Counted from the stretch's first letter, positions 8,210-14,955 are shown. The stretch is DNA of 23,654 nucleotides from an uncultured Eubacterium sp. (GCA_902462495.1 CABQCC010000011.1:1-23654), one strand, 5' to 3'. Numbers and translations are program-made. Notes: generated from the sequence alone by a model not told the origin.

Positions 8210-8417
8210 TGTCGTGGTCCTCCTCGTAATATCCAAAAAGCATTGATGCCGTTCTTCTGCATTCACAAGCCATATCGTAATATATTTTAATTTTTCTTCT
8301 CAACGACACAAGGTCCTCGCCACGATAGACGCACAGCAACGGCTTCATTGCGTCAAGTTTTGCGCTCAACACCTTGTATTGTTGCTCATATTCATGAGCC
8401 AATTCATTAATTGTCAT
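8190..8417 (-). CDS. Small hypothetical protein paired with sigma-4-like regulator
   Basis: I do not recognise this 75-residue product. It is charged and predicted mostly helical: MTINELAHEYEQQYKVL, then RRKIKIYYDMACECRRTASML, ending in an acidic EEDHDND tail. Similar small helical proteins often precede sigma-region-4-like genes in phages and conjugative elements. The ATG at 8417 has AAGGG six bases upstream. A TTG at 8477 would add 20 residues but lacks a ribosome site. It is the first gene after the promoter at 8522-8550 and overlaps the regulator downstream. Function unknown. Confidence 0.6.
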   Translation of the reverse strand: MTINELAHEYEQQYKVLSAKLDAMKPLLCVYRGEDLVSLRRKIKIYYDMACECRRTASMLFGYYEEDHDNDRLYQ

Positions 8418-8486
8418 CTTCTGCCCTTCTTTCAATATGTAATAAATCAACTTGAGTGGTTTGTCGATTTTAGACAAGCATTTATC

Positions 8487-8498
8487 GAACTTATGTTC
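8487..8498. promoter_or_regulatory. LexA/DinR-type box in the leader of the sigma-4-like operon
   Basis: GAAC-N4-GTTC is perfect here, preceded by C to give CGAAC-TTAT-GTTC. That is the core of the Gram-positive SOS box. It lies about 20-30 bp downstream of the expected transcription start. A degenerate second copy, CGAAC-ATTT-GTAT (8530-8542), falls in the promoter spacer, with centres 44 bp apart. LexA binding is inferred. Confidence 0.5.
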
Positions 8499-8521
8499 AA
8501 ATTTCGCAATGTCTACTGCAT

Positions 8522-8550
8522 ATATTAGTCGAACATTTGTATTGTGTCAA
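8522..8550 (-). promoter_or_regulatory. Sigma-A promoter for the minus-strand sigma-4-like operon
   Basis: On the minus strand TTGACA (plus 8545-8550) is separated by exactly 17 bases from TAATAT (plus 8522-8527). The start would be near 8515, about 100 bases before the ATG at 8417. Confidence 0.75.
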
Positions 8551-8581
8551 TATTTTTTGAATAAAAAGTCCAAAAAACTTC

Positions 8582-8599
8582 TCGACAAAAATCGACAAA
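8582..8599. promoter_or_regulatory. Tandem TTTGTCGA sites (Spo0A-box-like)
   Basis: On the minus strand TTTGTCGA occurs twice in 18 bp, ten bp apart (plus 8582-8589 and 8592-8599), so both fall on the same face of the helix, 32 bp or more upstream of the -35 box. A third copy, on the plus strand, is at 8460-8467. The 0A box is TGTCGAA, so each matches six of seven core bases. Spo0A binding is a suggestion only. Confidence 0.35.
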
Positions 8600-8643
8600 T
8601 GGTACAAACACTGTTGTTTTCGTCTATTAAAAGGTGATAATTT

Positions 8644-8669
8644 AATTTTATGAGGTTCATCATAAAATT
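8644..8669. repeat. Perfect 10-bp inverted repeat
   Basis: Arms AATTTTATGA (8644-8653) and TCATAAAATT (8660-8669) flank six bases. It lies between the minus promoter and the plus promoter at 8717. It may be an operator or a weak AT-rich hairpin; no function is evident. Confidence 0.45.
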
Positions 8670-8716
8670 TTATTCCCGTTTTTGTATATTTTAACAAAAA
8701 TGTTTTAACTTTTGAC

Positions 8717-8745
8717 TTGACAAGTTGGTAAATTTCTACTATAAT
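8717..8745 (+). promoter_or_regulatory. Perfect-consensus sigma-A promoter
   Basis: TTGACA (8717-8722), a 17-base spacer and TATAAT (8740-8745) match the consensus at all twelve positions. A second TTGACT (8712-8717) abuts it. Transcription would start near 8752. No reading frame with a ribosome site follows before the terminator at 8825-8851, so the expected product is an RNA. Confidence 0.88.
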
Positions 8746-8751
8746 GTTGGT

Positions 8752-8851
8752 ACACTCGAAACGGAGCCGCAACCGTTTTGGGTAACCTGTCCTCCTATAG
8801 TTTGTTATAGACAGAGAGGGAAAAGAGTAGGTGTTACACCTGCTCTTTTTT
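8752..8851 (+). ncRNA. Candidate small structured RNA (~100 nt), unidentified
   Basis: Between the perfect promoter and an intrinsic terminator lies a ~100-nt segment without a credible gene. It folds into hairpin 1, arms GAAACGG (8758-8764)/CCGTTTT (8773-8779) with an 8-base loop. Hairpin 2 has CTGTC (8787-8791)/GACAG (8810-8814) extended by TATA/TATA, with CTCC (8792-8795) bulged out. The terminator hairpin follows. The bulge contributes to CCTCCT, complementary to Shine-Dalgarno sequences. GTAACCT (8782-8788) could instead pair with the terminator's 5' side, so a leader with termination control is also possible. I do not recognise SRP, 6S, tmRNA or a riboswitch class I know. Confidence 0.6.
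8825..8851 (+). terminator. Intrinsic terminator of the candidate small RNA
   Basis: A 9-bp stem GAGTAGGTG (8825-8833)/CACCTGCTC (8837-8845), with one U-G pair and a 3-base loop, is followed directly by six T, then C and four more T. Confidence 0.88.
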
Positions 8852-8863
8852 CTTTTATAAAAA

Positions 8864-8885
8864 GGCGACCGCAGGTCGCCCCTAC
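8864..8885 (-). repeat. REP-like palindromic element, copy 2 (inverted)
   Basis: Read on the minus strand it is GTAGG, arm GGCGACC, loop TGC, arm GGTCGCC. Relative to copy 1 one base pair of the stem changes on both sides (A-T to C-G), so the hairpin is preserved. It faces copy 3 across 24 bases. Confidence 0.78.
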
Positions 8886-8909
8886 AATATTCTTCTTTAT
8901 CCAAATTCC

Positions 8910-8933
8910 GTAGGGGGGCGAACTGTGTTCGCC
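8910..8933 (+). repeat. REP-like palindromic element, copy 3
   Basis: GTAGGGG leader with two extra G, then arm GGCGAAC, loop TGT, arm GTTCGCC. With copy 2 it forms a head-to-head pair whose GTAGG ends point toward each other, like a bacterial interspersed mosaic element. Confidence 0.78.
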
Positions 8934-8987
8934 TGCAAAATCCGAATATCAAACAATTCGTCAACACAAATAAACTCTGCCTATATA

Positions 8988-9016
8988 TTGTATTAATTAC
9001 AATTATATGTTATAAT
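8988..9016 (+). promoter_or_regulatory. Extended -10 promoter for the 9044-13836 gene chain
   Basis: TTGTAT (8988-8993), a 17-base spacer and TATAAT (9011-9016) preceded by TG at 9008-9009. Expected start near 9023, about 20 bases before the ATG at 9044. Confidence 0.72.
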
Positions 9017-9043
9017 ATATCGAATAAATTGCGAGGTGAACTT

Positions 9044-9433
9044 ATGCAAGAAATTATTACAGAGGTTAAGGGCGAGGCTCTTACTATTGTTAATTCCACC
9101 AACACCGCCATTGCTGCACAGAGCGGTTCGTTGCCTGTTTTTGGCACACCGTTTATGATTGCGCTTATGGAAAAGGCAACCTGCACGGCTACTTCTGATT
9201 TTTTAGAAGGTGATGAAACTACTGTCGGCACGGCAATCAATGTCACTCACGACAAGGCGAGCGGTGTGGGCACGATTGTAATTGCTTATGCAACACTCAA
9301 AGAAGCACAGGGCAGAAAGCTCATCTTTGATGTAAAGGCTTGCGAGGAGGACGGCACGGTAATCGGCAAGGGCACAATCGAAAGATTTGTTGTTGACAGC
9401 GTGCGCTTTATGAAAAAAGTGGAGGCAAAATAA
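9044..9433 (+). CDS. FlK-like hotdog-fold acyl-CoA thioesterase
   Basis: The 129-residue product matches the fluoroacetyl-CoA thioesterase (FlK) family of single hotdog proteins. The catalytic triad is in place with family spacing: T35 (VFGTPFM), E43 (ALMEKA) and H69 (INVTH); FlK has the same 8- and 26-residue intervals. The family ending GKGTIERFVVDSVRF is also present. It should hydrolyse an acyl-CoA thioester in the cytosol; family members outside Streptomyces are not known to act on fluoroacetate, and the substrate here is unknown. GAGGTGA lies four bases before the ATG; a TTG at 9029 upstream would sit before that ribosome site and was rejected. The next gene starts inside TAATG at its stop. 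Confidence 0.88.
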   Translation: MQEIITEVKGEALTIVNSTNTAIAAQSGSLPVFGTPFMIALMEKATCTATSDFLEGDETTVGTAINVTHDKASGVGTIVIAYATLKEAQGRKLIFDVKACEEDGTVIGKGTIERFVVDSVRFMKKVEAK

Positions 9434-10608
9434 TGGTTAAGGCAGTTATTTTTGACTTTGACGGAACACTTTGCGACACCGGAGTAGGCGTTAAAAAAAG
9501 TGCAAAATACGCACTTGACGCTTTTGACATTGAAGCGCCCGAATGGGAAAAACTCGGCTTTTTTATCGGACCTCCCCTGCTTGTTACATTTCAGGAAAAA
9601 TTTAATCAAAGTGTAACGGATGCCGAAAAACTCGTTAAAAAATATCGTGAGAGATATACAAACATCGGACTGTACGAAAGCGAATTTTACGAAGGTATTC
9701 CACAGCTTTTAAAGACGCTCAAAAGCGAGGGCTTCAAGCTTGGCGTTGCGTCATCAAAGCCTATCAACTATATTGAGGAACTTCTTATAAAAGCCGGACT
9801 CAAGGATTATTTTGACTGCATAAGTGCGGTCAGCTTCAATGCGGACTGCGAGTCGAAGCAAAGCATTTTGAGCCGTTGCCTAAACGAACTCGGAATTGAA
9901 CCTTGCGACGCAATTATGGTCGGCGACAGATTTTATGATATAGACGGTGCACGAGAAGCCGGAGTTCCAAGCGTAGGCGTTCTTTGGGGATTCGGCAACA
10001 AATTTGAACTTATCGAAAGCGGTGCGGATTATGTTATCGACAAAATCGAGGACATCGAATCCATTGCTCTCGGTATGTATGAACGAACCGAAAATTCGCA
10101 GGGCATCTACAACGGCAGAGTGCTCACATTCCATGTTGACGACATCACTCTCTGCAACGGCGACAAGGCAAACAGAGAAGTTGTTGACCACCCCGGCGGT
10201 GTGGGAATCATTGCGCTGACCGATGACGAGTGCGTTTATATGGTGCGTCAGTTCCGCTATCCATACAAGGAAACTATATACGAAATCCCTGCCGGCAAGC
10301 GTGAAAAAGACGAAGACCCTCTTGAAACCGGCAAGCGTGAACTCCACGAGGAATGCGGTATTATTGCGGAAAATTATATCGACCTCGGCAAAATTTATCC
10401 GTCACCGGGCTACACAAACGAAGAAATCTATCTCTATGCGGCAACAGGCTTGACAGAGGTTGAGCAAGAACTTGACGAGGACGAATTTTTGCAGGTGACA
10501 AAGATGAAACTGTCCACCCTTGTCGCAAAAATTATGAGCGGTGAAATTACAGATGCAAAAACAATTGCAGCCGCATTTAAACTGAAAGAATTGAGAAATA
10601 TAAAGTAA
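9433..10608 (+). CDS. Fused HAD-superfamily phosphatase and NUDIX hydrolase
   Basis: One 391-residue frame holds two enzymes. Residues 1-215 form a HAD hydrolase of the phosphoglycolate phosphatase/PpaX type. Its features are nucleophile D8 in FDFDGTLCDT, a helical cap, motif II around VASSK (105-109), and motif IV GDRFYDIDGA (164-173). Residues about 224-391 form a NUDIX domain. It has a perfect box from G288 to I310 (RELHEECG, with metal ligands E303, E306 and E307) and the ADP-ribose pyrophosphatase-like context VVDHPGGVGII upstream and SPGYTNE downstream. A plausible activity is cleaving ADP-ribose or a related nucleoside diphosphate sugar and then dephosphorylating the product, but substrates are inferred. 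GGAGG lies seven bases before the start, which overlaps the previous stop. No stop or frameshift separates the halves. Confidence 0.9.
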   Translation: MVKAVIFDFDGTLCDTGVGVKKSAKYALDAFDIEAPEWEKLGFFIGPPLLVTFQEKFNQSVTDAEKLVKKYRERYTNIGLYESEFYEGIPQLLKTLKSEGFKLGVASSKPINYIEELLIKAGLKDYFDCISAVSFNADCESKQSILSRCLNELGIEPCDAIMVGDRFYDIDGAREAGVPSVGVLWGFGNKFELIESGADYVIDKIEDIESIALGMYERTENSQGIYNGRVLTFHVDDITLCNGDKANREVVDHPGGVGIIALTDDECVYMVRQFRYPYKETIYEIPAGKREKDEDPLETGKRELHEECGIIAENYIDLGKIYPSPGYTNEEIYLYAATGLTEVEQELDEDEFLQVTKMKLSTLVAKIMSGEITDAKTIAAAFKLKELRNIK

Positions 10609-11741
10609 TGAGTGCTTATTTAGACAACAGCGCAACCACAAAGCCTGAGGAGGCAGTTGCAAAAAAAGTTTATCAAATGTTGACCGAGCATTTTGGCAAT
10701 CCGTCGTCTTTCCACAAAGAGGGATTGGACGCAAATGCAGAAGTTCGCAGAGCAAGGGAGATAATTGCAAAATCCCTTTCGTGCGAAAACGAGGAATTGT
10801 TTTTCACCTCTGGCGGCACAGAGGCAAACAACCTTGCAATCTTTGGCTCGGCAATGGCAAACAAGCGCAAAGGCAACCGAATTGTCACCACCGCCATTGA
10901 GCACGAAAGCGTGCTTGAATCGGTGGCAGAACTCGAAAAACAGGGCTTTGAGGTTATCAGGCTTGAACCGAACAGCGACGGAAACATCAGCGAGGAGCAG
11001 ATTTTTGAGGCCGTCAACAGCGACACAATCCTTGTTTCGATGATGTATGTCAACAACGAAGTCGGTTCGGTTTTGCCTGTCAAGAGCATAAGAAAAGCTG
11101 TCAAAAAAGCAAAAGCACCTGCACTTGTGCACATCGACTGCGTTCAGGCATACGGCAAGTACGAAATCAAGCCTGCCAAACTGGGCGCCGATTTGGTGAC
11201 AATCACGGCTCACAAGGTGCACGGTCCAAAGGGCACGGGTGCGTTATACATTAAAAAAGGCACACGAATTGTGCCGAGAACATACGGCGGAGAACAGGAA
11301 CACAAAATCAGACCGGGCACAGAGGCTTCACCTCTTATTGCAGGTTTCGGCGAAGCGGTTTCGCTGTTCCCCGACCTCAAAAAACAGACTGCCGAAATTC
11401 ACGAATTGAACTCTTACGCAAGGGCGGAGCTTGAAAAAATCGACGGTGTCCAAATCAACAACAGCACCGAATCATCGGATTACATCCTCAATGTGTACAT
11501 TCCGAGCTTTATGACAAGCCAGACGATTGTTCAGCACCTTTCGAGCCAATACAGAGTTTATGTCAGCAACGGTTCTGCCTGTGCAAAGGGCAAAAAAAGC
11601 CATGTGCTAACGGCTATGAAACTCGGCGACAAAGTGATTGAAAAATCAATCCGTATCAGCTTCAGCAAAATGAACACAAAGGCGGACATTGACGAGCTTA
11701 CATCGGCAATCCGTGAAACCGTGGAAAAATATCCACTGTAA
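10608..11741 (+). CDS. Cysteine desulfurase (class V, NifS/IscS-like), probable ThiI partner
   Basis: A 377-residue PLP enzyme that takes sulfur from cysteine to give alanine and a protein persulfide. The N-terminus YLDNSATTKP is diagnostic. H99 (IEHES), D177 and Q180 (HIDCVQ), Schiff-base K203 (TAHKVHGPKGTGA) and the persulfide Cys325 (SNGSACAKG) are all present. The start overlaps the previous stop in TAATG, and no strong ribosome site is seen, suggesting coupling. The gene directly downstream is thiI, as with nifZ-thiI in Bacillus, where the desulfurase hands sulfur to ThiI for tRNA 4-thiouridine. That pairing is the basis for the proposed role; no iscU is nearby. Confidence 0.93.
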   Translation: MSAYLDNSATTKPEEAVAKKVYQMLTEHFGNPSSFHKEGLDANAEVRRAREIIAKSLSCENEELFFTSGGTEANNLAIFGSAMANKRKGNRIVTTAIEHESVLESVAELEKQGFEVIRLEPNSDGNISEEQIFEAVNSDTILVSMMYVNNEVGSVLPVKSIRKAVKKAKAPALVHIDCVQAYGKYEIKPAKLGADLVTITAHKVHGPKGTGALYIKKGTRIVPRTYGGEQEHKIRPGTEASPLIAGFGEAVSLFPDLKKQTAEIHELNSYARAELEKIDGVQINNSTESSDYILNVYIPSFMTSQTIVQHLSSQYRVYVSNGSACAKGKKSHVLTAMKLGDKVIEKSIRISFSKMNTKADIDELTSAIRETVEKYPL

Positions 11742-11806
11742 TTATTTATTTTTATCAATTTATATAGGCAACAATTTGCCAAATTCAAATATAACAGGAA
11801 CAAAAA

Positions 11807-12976
11807 ATGAGAGAAATTATACTTATCAAAAACGGCGAGCTTGTTCTCAAGGGGCTCAACAGAAACACCTTTGAGGACATTCTCATAAAAAATATGCGCA
11901 AGGCACTTGCCGAAATCGGCGAGTTCACCTTCAAAAAAAGTCAGTCAACAATTATGGTTGAGCCGAATGATGACGACATTGACCTTGATGACGCAGTTGA
12001 GCGTCTCAAAAAAGTTTTCGGCATTGCGGCACTTTCAAGAGCACTTGTTGCCGAAAAAGATATGGACGACATCAAGGCAAAAACAATCGAATACCTCGGT
12101 GAGCGTTTTGAAGATGCAGAAACCTTTAAGGTGGAAGCAAAGCGAAGCGACAAAAAGTTCCCGCTCAAATCACCTGAGATTTGCAGAGAACTCGGCGGTC
12201 ACATCCTTTCAAACTACCACGATTTAAAGGTTGATGTGCACAATCCGGAACTCACCGTTACGGTCGAAATCAGAGATACTTATGCTTTCGTCAGAGGCAA
12301 CAATATCAAGGGCGCAGGCGGTATGCCTGTCAGCACAAGCGGCAGAGGTGCGGTGCTCATCAGTGGCGGAATCGACTCTCCTGTTGCGGCTTATATGATG
12401 GCAAAGCGTGGAATTGAACTTGTTTCCGTTCACTTTGCTTCCCCTCCGTACACAACCGAACTTGCCGAGCAAAAGGTTATGGACTTGCTCCACAAAGTTG
12501 CGCAGTACAGCGGACCGATCACAACCTATGTTGTGCCGTTTACCGAACTTCAGGAAGCTATCAGGGACAAGTGCCCTGAGGTTTACTTCACAATCATTAT
12601 GAGAAGATATATGATGAAAATTGCGGAAATCATTGCAAAGCACCAAAATTGCTCCGCACTCATCACAGGCGAAAGTGTGGGTCAGGTTGCAAGCCAAACA
12701 ATCTATGCACTCGGATGCACCGATGTTGCAACCGAACTCCCTGTTTTCAGACCTTGTATCGGTATGGACAAGGACGAAATCGTGCGTATTTCAAGAGAAA
12801 TCGACACTTTCCAGACCTCGATTTTGCCATACGAGGATTGCTGTACGGTGTTCACTCCAAAGCATCCGAAAACAAGACCGCATATTGAAGAAATACTCGA
12901 AGCAGAAAAAGCACTCGACAGCGAGGCACTTATTCAAAGAGCCGTTGAGGGTGCAAGAAAGACAGTGATTAAATAA
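11807..12976 (+). CDS. thiI: tRNA 4-thiouridine synthase ThiI
   Basis: ThiI adenylates U8 of tRNA and replaces the oxygen with sulfur. The 389-residue protein has the ferredoxin-like/THUMP region (about 1-165, opening IILIKNGELVLKGLNR). It is followed by the PP-loop SGGIDSPVA (186-194) and the C-terminal GESVGQVASQT and EDCCTVFTPKHPKT motifs. It lacks the extra rhodanese domain found in enterobacterial ThiI, as usual in Firmicutes. AGGAA lies before the ATG at 11807. A 65-bp gap separates it from the cysteine desulfurase; I see no terminator there, so co-transcription is likely. Confidence 0.95.
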   Translation: MREIILIKNGELVLKGLNRNTFEDILIKNMRKALAEIGEFTFKKSQSTIMVEPNDDDIDLDDAVERLKKVFGIAALSRALVAEKDMDDIKAKTIEYLGERFEDAETFKVEAKRSDKKFPLKSPEICRELGGHILSNYHDLKVDVHNPELTVTVEIRDTYAFVRGNNIKGAGGMPVSTSGRGAVLISGGIDSPVAAYMMAKRGIELVSVHFASPPYTTELAEQKVMDLLHKVAQYSGPITTYVVPFTELQEAIRDKCPEVYFTIIMRRYMMKIAEIIAKHQNCSALITGESVGQVASQTIYALGCTDVATELPVFRPCIGMDKDEIVRISREIDTFQTSILPYEDCCTVFTPKHPKTRPHIEEILEAEKALDSEALIQRAVEGARKTVIK

Positions 12977-13836
12977 TGAAAAAGGATAATAAAAATTCAT
13001 TTGCCGAAACGGTGAAAAAGTACAAACTTCCTATCATTTGCATTGGTGCACTTGTTGCGGTTTTGGTTGCAATTGCAGTCATCAACTCAATAAGCACCGC
13101 ATATTTAAGACCGTACGAAAAGAAGTACAAGGTCAAATATCCTCGCCATATCGCAGAGGAATTTTGCGACGCTTACGGCATCGATACCGAAGTTTGCGGT
13201 ATGCTGACTTTTGATGACACCGACGAAAAAGTTTATGTCACCACCGACACTTATCAAAACGGCAATCATTTTGATTCGGGTTCTGCGATTGATGACGACA
13301 AGCAAATCAAATCAATCGGACTTGAAAGCTCCGCAACCGAAATTGAAAAGCTGTATTCTTCCGTAAAAGGCTACAACAGTTGCAGCCAAACTGTCACACT
13401 CACCAACATTTACGGCAAAAGCAAAACCTATCAGGTCATCGCCGCATACTATGCAAATATGTATTCAAGCGACGACAATGGCTATGTTTTTCCGTATTTT
13501 GCTCACGGCGATTTGACAGAGGACAGCTTCAACCAATACGAGGACAGAGTCTACTGCCGTTCGCTATACCATCCGTCATATGATATGTCATATACCGATA
13601 ATTATTTGAGCATAAATGTTGACACGGACTTTATGAAAGACTTTAAGTTCGTCATCCTCTGCGTTGAGGTTGACGGCAAGGTTAAGCCATATACCGACGC
13701 TGTGAAGAATAAAAAAATCCACTACCCACAGGTTTGGTACGATAAGCACGACAAACACAATCCGTATTGGCTCTCATCACAATGGCAACCTGAAGTTTAC
13801 ACCGACAAAAAGCACAAAACAACTGAAAAGATGTAA
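12976..13836 (+). CDS. Membrane-anchored protein resembling a degenerate class B sortase
   Basis: The 286-residue product has one membrane segment (about residues 18-38) and an extracytoplasmic C-terminal domain. Its strand pattern from about 130 to 235 follows class B sortases: YGKSKTYQVIAAYYA, then Y-x-FPYFAHGDLTEDSFNQY, RSLYHPS, and YLSINVDTDFMKDFKFVILCVEV. The last segment aligns with the sortase LTLSTC-x(n)-RFVV block, but the catalytic Cys position is Val/Asp and the Arg position is Lys. The GHN histidine is also missing. If related, it cannot be an active transpeptidase. It starts in the TAATG overlap with thiI. The resemblance is by eye and could be wrong; otherwise it is a hypothetical exported protein. 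Confidence 0.7.
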   Translation: MKKDNKNSFAETVKKYKLPIICIGALVAVLVAIAVINSISTAYLRPYEKKYKVKYPRHIAEEFCDAYGIDTEVCGMLTFDDTDEKVYVTTDTYQNGNHFDSGSAIDDDKQIKSIGLESSATEIEKLYSSVKGYNSCSQTVTLTNIYGKSKTYQVIAAYYANMYSSDDNGYVFPYFAHGDLTEDSFNQYEDRVYCRSLYHPSYDMSYTDNYLSINVDTDFMKDFKFVILCVEVDGKVKPYTDAVKNKKIHYPQVWYDKHDKHNPYWLSSQWQPEVYTDKKHKTTEKM

Positions 13837-13840
13837 CTGA

Positions 13841-13879
13841 AATCACCTTTTCCGAGGATGCGGAGAAGGTGATTTTTTT
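13841..13879 (+). terminator. Strong intrinsic terminator
   Basis: A 14-bp stem (13841-13854 with 13861-13874, one G-T pair, loop AGGATG) runs into seven T at 13873-13879. It closes the 9044-13836 gene chain. Confidence 0.93.
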
Positions 13880-13881
13880 AT

Positions 13882-13912
13882 AAAAACAACCCCCTGGGAG
13901 GGTTGTTTTTTT
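13882..13912 (+). terminator. Second tandem terminator
   Basis: Stem ACAACCC (13886-13892)/GGGTTGT (13900-13906) flanked by five A on the left and seven T on the right (13906-13912), three bases after the previous T-run. The A-run would also allow function on the minus strand. Confidence 0.85.
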
Positions 13913-13930
13913 GTTTTGGGGTATGATAAT
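13903..13930 (+). promoter_or_regulatory. Possible promoter for the metal importer operon
   Basis: TTGTTT (13903-13908) and GATAAT (13925-13930) are 16 bases apart. The -35 overlaps the preceding terminator. It is weaker than the other promoters in the window, and no metal-riboswitch is visible in the short leader. Confidence 0.35.
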
Positions 13931-13965
13931 ATACAAGTGTATAAATAGTATTTAAGGAGAAAATT

Positions 13966-14955
13966 ATGCACATTCCTGAAAATTATCTTTCCCCGGCTAC
14001 CTGTGCGGTTATGACAGCCGCCGCTATTCCTGCGTTGGGATATTCAATAAAAAAAGTATCTAAAGAAATCACAAAGGACAAAATGCCTCTTTTGGGTATC
14101 TTTGCCGCTTTTTCATTCGTTGCAATGATGTTCAACATTCCAATTGTCGGCGGTTCAACCGGTCACGCAGTAGGCGGAACGCTGATTGCCATATTGCTTG
14201 GACCGGAGGCGGCGTGCCTGTCGGTCAGCGTGACTTTGATTTTGCAGGCGCTCTTGTTCGGTGACGGCGGTATACTTGCAATCGGTGCAAACTGCTTCAA
14301 TATGGCGTTTGTTTTGCCATTTGTCGGCTACGCAGTATACAACCTTATTACTCGCAAAATTAAAAACAAGACCGGCAAGTACATCGGTGCGGCAGTCGGC
14401 AGTTATGTCGGTATCAACTGTGCGGCGCTTTGTGCGGCTGTTGAGTTCGGTATTCAACCGCTTCTCTTCAAATCCGCAGACGGTCAGGCGCTTTACTGCC
14501 CGTACGGTCTCAATGTTTCAATCCCTGCAATGATGACCGAGCACCTCACACTTTTCGGCTTGGCAGAAGCGATTTTCACAGTTGCGATGCTTGCATTTGT
14601 TGAGTCAACATCGCCTGAAATTATGGCAAAAAAGCCAACAACCAAAAAGGGCAACACCTTCATCGGCGGACTTCTTGCGGTGCTCACTCTTGCAACACCT
14701 ATCGGACTTTTGGCAACAGGCACAGCCTGGGGCGAATGGGGTGCAGACGAAATGACCGACCTTGTCGGCTATGTTCCGAGCGGTCTTGAAAACGGCCCAC
14801 TCTCGGCATTTGAGGCAATTTGCCCGGATTATTCAATCGGCGGTTTGCCTGAGTGGGTTGGTTATATTTTGTGCGCCGTAATCGGAATTGCACTTTCAAC
14901 AATTCTGTTCAAGCTCGCAAGCACTTTTATGAAATCAAAGGTTAACTATGACTGA
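13966..14955 (+). CDS. Nickel/cobalt ECF importer substrate-specific subunit with C-terminal PDGLE-like domain
   Basis: This is the M subunit (CbiM/NikM) of a group I energy-coupling factor transporter, 329 residues with multiple membrane helices. The metal site is visible: the N-terminus MHIP, with His2, and His67 in GGSTGHAVGG, matching the Met1-His2-His67 arrangement known from NikM2. GGTLIAILLGPEAA continues the family signature. Residues about 220-320 form an extension with GTAWGEWGADEM and two hydrophobic segments, resembling the PDGLE region that elsewhere is a separate NikL/CbiN-type subunit. MHIP leans toward NikM, but nickel versus cobalt cannot be settled. AAGGAGA lies five bases before the ATG. 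It overlaps the Q subunit by eight bases. Confidence 0.9.
   Translation: MHIPENYLSPATCAVMTAAAIPALGYSIKKVSKEITKDKMPLLGIFAAFSFVAMMFNIPIVGGSTGHAVGGTLIAILLGPEAACLSVSVTLILQALLFGDGGILAIGANCFNMAFVLPFVGYAVYNLITRKIKNKTGKYIGAAVGSYVGINCAALCAAVEFGIQPLLFKSADGQALYCPYGLNVSIPAMMTEHLTLFGLAEAIFTVAMLAFVESTSPEIMAKKPTTKKGNTFIGGLLAVLTLATPIGLLATGTAWGEWGADEMTDLVGYVPSGLENGPLSAFEAICPDYSIGGLPEWVGYILCAVIGIALSTILFKLASTFMKSKVNYD

Noticed and set aside
8752..8851. Candidate RNA as small SRP RNA, 6S RNA or a known riboswitch
   Set aside because: The GGAAGGA-type SRP apical loop is absent, the fold is not a long bulged 6S rod, and I could not match a riboswitch core from memory; left unassigned.
8864..8933. Short CRISPR-like array from the palindromic repeats
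   Set aside because: Only two adjacent copies, in opposite orientations with a 24-base gap, and no cas genes.
8497..8967. 156-codon minus-strand frame across the regulatory region
   Set aside because: It would read through a minus promoter, the small-RNA segment and both palindromic repeats; composition is not protein-like and no ribosome site precedes it.
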